Part shown: positions 11,970-12,791 of the stretch, piece by piece
Layout of the letters: the number at the start of each line of letters is the position of its first letter
Numbering within the stretch: the stretch's first letter is position 1
Assembly (NCBI GenBank): GCA_017449925.1
Contig: JAFSYO010000129.1
Span: forward strand, 1-12,791
DNA length: 12,791 nt
Source: Stomatobaculum sp.
GTDB lineage: Bacteria; Bacillota_A; Clostridia; Lachnospirales; Lachnospiraceae
Direction of reading: 5' to 3'
Program-made: the position numbers and the translations under genes
The notes under the pieces: generated by a model
Told to the model about the DNA's origin: nothing
Databases searched by the model: none
Seen by the model: only the letters and a program-made list of their open reading frames with translations

Positions 11970-12791
11970 ATGGCACTGACACTGACAAGACACAATGGGC
12001 GTTCCGGCAGGCATGGCGTCTATAATCCCAAGCATAATGACCGCAGCTTCGATGTGGAGAACAGCACACACATCGACGCGGACCGGGCCAGGGGAAATGT
12101 GTATTGGGACTGCCTGCACGGACTGCACGGCCCGGGATCTGACCAGGTCTGCGAAAGCTTTGAGGATGTTGAGAAGCAAGTCTACCATCTCCTCTATCAC
12201 GAAGCAACAGAGGCACAGAATGAACGCAACATCAAAAACCGGCATCCTGAACGTAACCGCACCCCGGAGGATCTGCTGCAGGATAAGAGGACCTGTCCGG
12301 AGGAGACGATCTACCAGATCGGCAGCATGGATGAGACTGTTCCGCCGGAAGTGCTGGCAGAGATCGCAGTCCTTTTCTTCAATGAGCTGAATCGTCGGTA
12401 CGGCGAACACTTTCACATCCTGGACTGGTCCCTGCACCTGGATGAGGCAACGCCCCACATCCATGAGCGCCATGTTTTTGACTGCGAGGACAGTCATGGA
12501 TTCCGCTTTCCCCAGCAGGAGAAAGCCCTGGAAAAGATGGGGATCGGACTTCCCGACCCGACGAAACCGAAGGGAAAGAACAACAACCGGAAAATGACTT
12601 TTGACAAAATGTGCCGGGAACTGCTCTTCGAGATCTGCGAAAACCATGACCTGTACCTTCAGCGGGAACCGACATCCGGGGGACGGGCCTACATGGAGAA
12701 ACAGGAATATATCATTGCACAGCAGAAAAAGAAACTCGCGGAAATGGAAGCGGCCCTGGAGGCGGCGACGCTGAAACTGGAAGATGTGGAG
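11970..12791 (+). CDS. MobV-family (Pre/Mob) relaxase, N-terminal part (runs off the window)
   Basis: Nicks the origin of transfer and pilots a DNA strand during mobilisation. The 274 visible residues match the MobV catalytic domain. Motif I reads NPKHNDRSF with H22, the same position as the catalytic His22 of pMV158 MobM (KHNERVF), followed by a similar stretch ending NVYWD. The metal-binding motif is HLDEATPHIH (156-165), compared with HLDESTPHMH in MobM. From about residue 245 a charged coiled-coil-like region starts (QQKKKLAEMEAALEAA) and continues past the edge. ATG at 11970 is preceded by AGGGAGG. A long open frame on the opposite strand is only its shadow. It lies directly after the hairpin array, where MobV oriT sites are usually found. 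Similar clostridial proteins are sometimes mislabelled as serine/arginine repetitive matrix proteins. Confidence 0.92.
   Translation, partial: MALTLTRHNGRSGRHGVYNPKHNDRSFDVENSTHIDADRARGNVYWDCLHGLHGPGSDQVCESFEDVEKQVYHLLYHEATEAQNERNIKNRHPERNRTPEDLLQDKRTCPEETIYQIGSMDETVPPEVLAEIAVLFFNELNRRYGEHFHILDWSLHLDEATPHIHERHVFDCEDSHGFRFPQQEKALEKMGIGLPDPTKPKGKNNNRKMTFDKMCRELLFEICENHDLYLQREPTSGGRAYMEKQEYIIAQQKKKLAEMEAALEAATLKLEDVE

Noticed and set aside
11688..12647. Long open frame of 319 codons on the minus strand opposite the relaxase
   Set aside because: It is antisense to a well-supported MobV gene and its translation resembles no family I recognise. It is a composition-driven shadow.

Overview
The window looks like chromosomal or integrated-element DNA from an anaerobic gut-type Firmicute, probably class Clostridia and perhaps Lachnospiraceae. 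This rests on strong AGGAGG-type ribosome binding sites, TTGACA/TATAAT promoters, U-tract terminators and the protein types, and it is an inference. The metabolic block looks clearly G+C-richer than the hicAB module and the intergenic DNA to its right, which suggests different origins.

Layout. (a) 1-218: the 3' end of a tyrosine recombinase gene, followed by two pairs of short GATAYAAAC direct repeats and a strong bidirectional terminator. (b) 477-8778, all on the minus strand, in transcription order: tctC (substrate-binding lipoprotein), tctB, tctA (a tripartite tricarboxylate-type transporter), an EPSP-synthase-like aroA, a type I 3-dehydroquinate dehydratase (aroD), a YdiB-type quinate/shikimate dehydrogenase, a xylose-isomerase-like TIM-barrel enzyme, and a prephenate dehydratase. 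Hairpins divide the row at three joints: tctC/tctB, tctA/aroA and TIM barrel/pheA. (c) 8779-9201: a divergent regulatory region with two recognisable promoters and three similar AGAAAA-TTTTCT palindromes. (d) 9202-10257, plus strand: a LacI-family regulator. (e) 10310-10916, minus strand: a hicA-hicB toxin-antitoxin pair with a near-perfect promoter and a direct-repeat operator. (f) 10985-11960: about 1 kb without a convincing gene but unusually rich in inverted repeats, including a perfect 21-bp hairpin and a tandem run of short hairpins closed by a long-range helix. (g) 11970-12791: the N-terminal part of a MobV-type relaxase that runs off the window.

How it may work together. The LacI-type protein probably controls its own gene and the divergent transporter operon. 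The transporter would import an organic acid. YdiB and AroD together interconvert quinate, dehydroquinate, dehydroshikimate and shikimate, so a quinate- or shikimate-like ring acid is the natural guess. The TIM-barrel enzyme could be a dehydroshikimate dehydratase, but this is not shown. AroA and PheA are enzymes of phenylalanine synthesis, yet shikimate kinase and chorismate synthase are absent here, and the AroA shows changes around the expected phosphate pocket. The operon may therefore be a salvage route that relies on housekeeping enzymes, or a specialised pathway with altered substrates. Mobile-element genes at both edges suggest that it sits in or beside a mobile genomic island.
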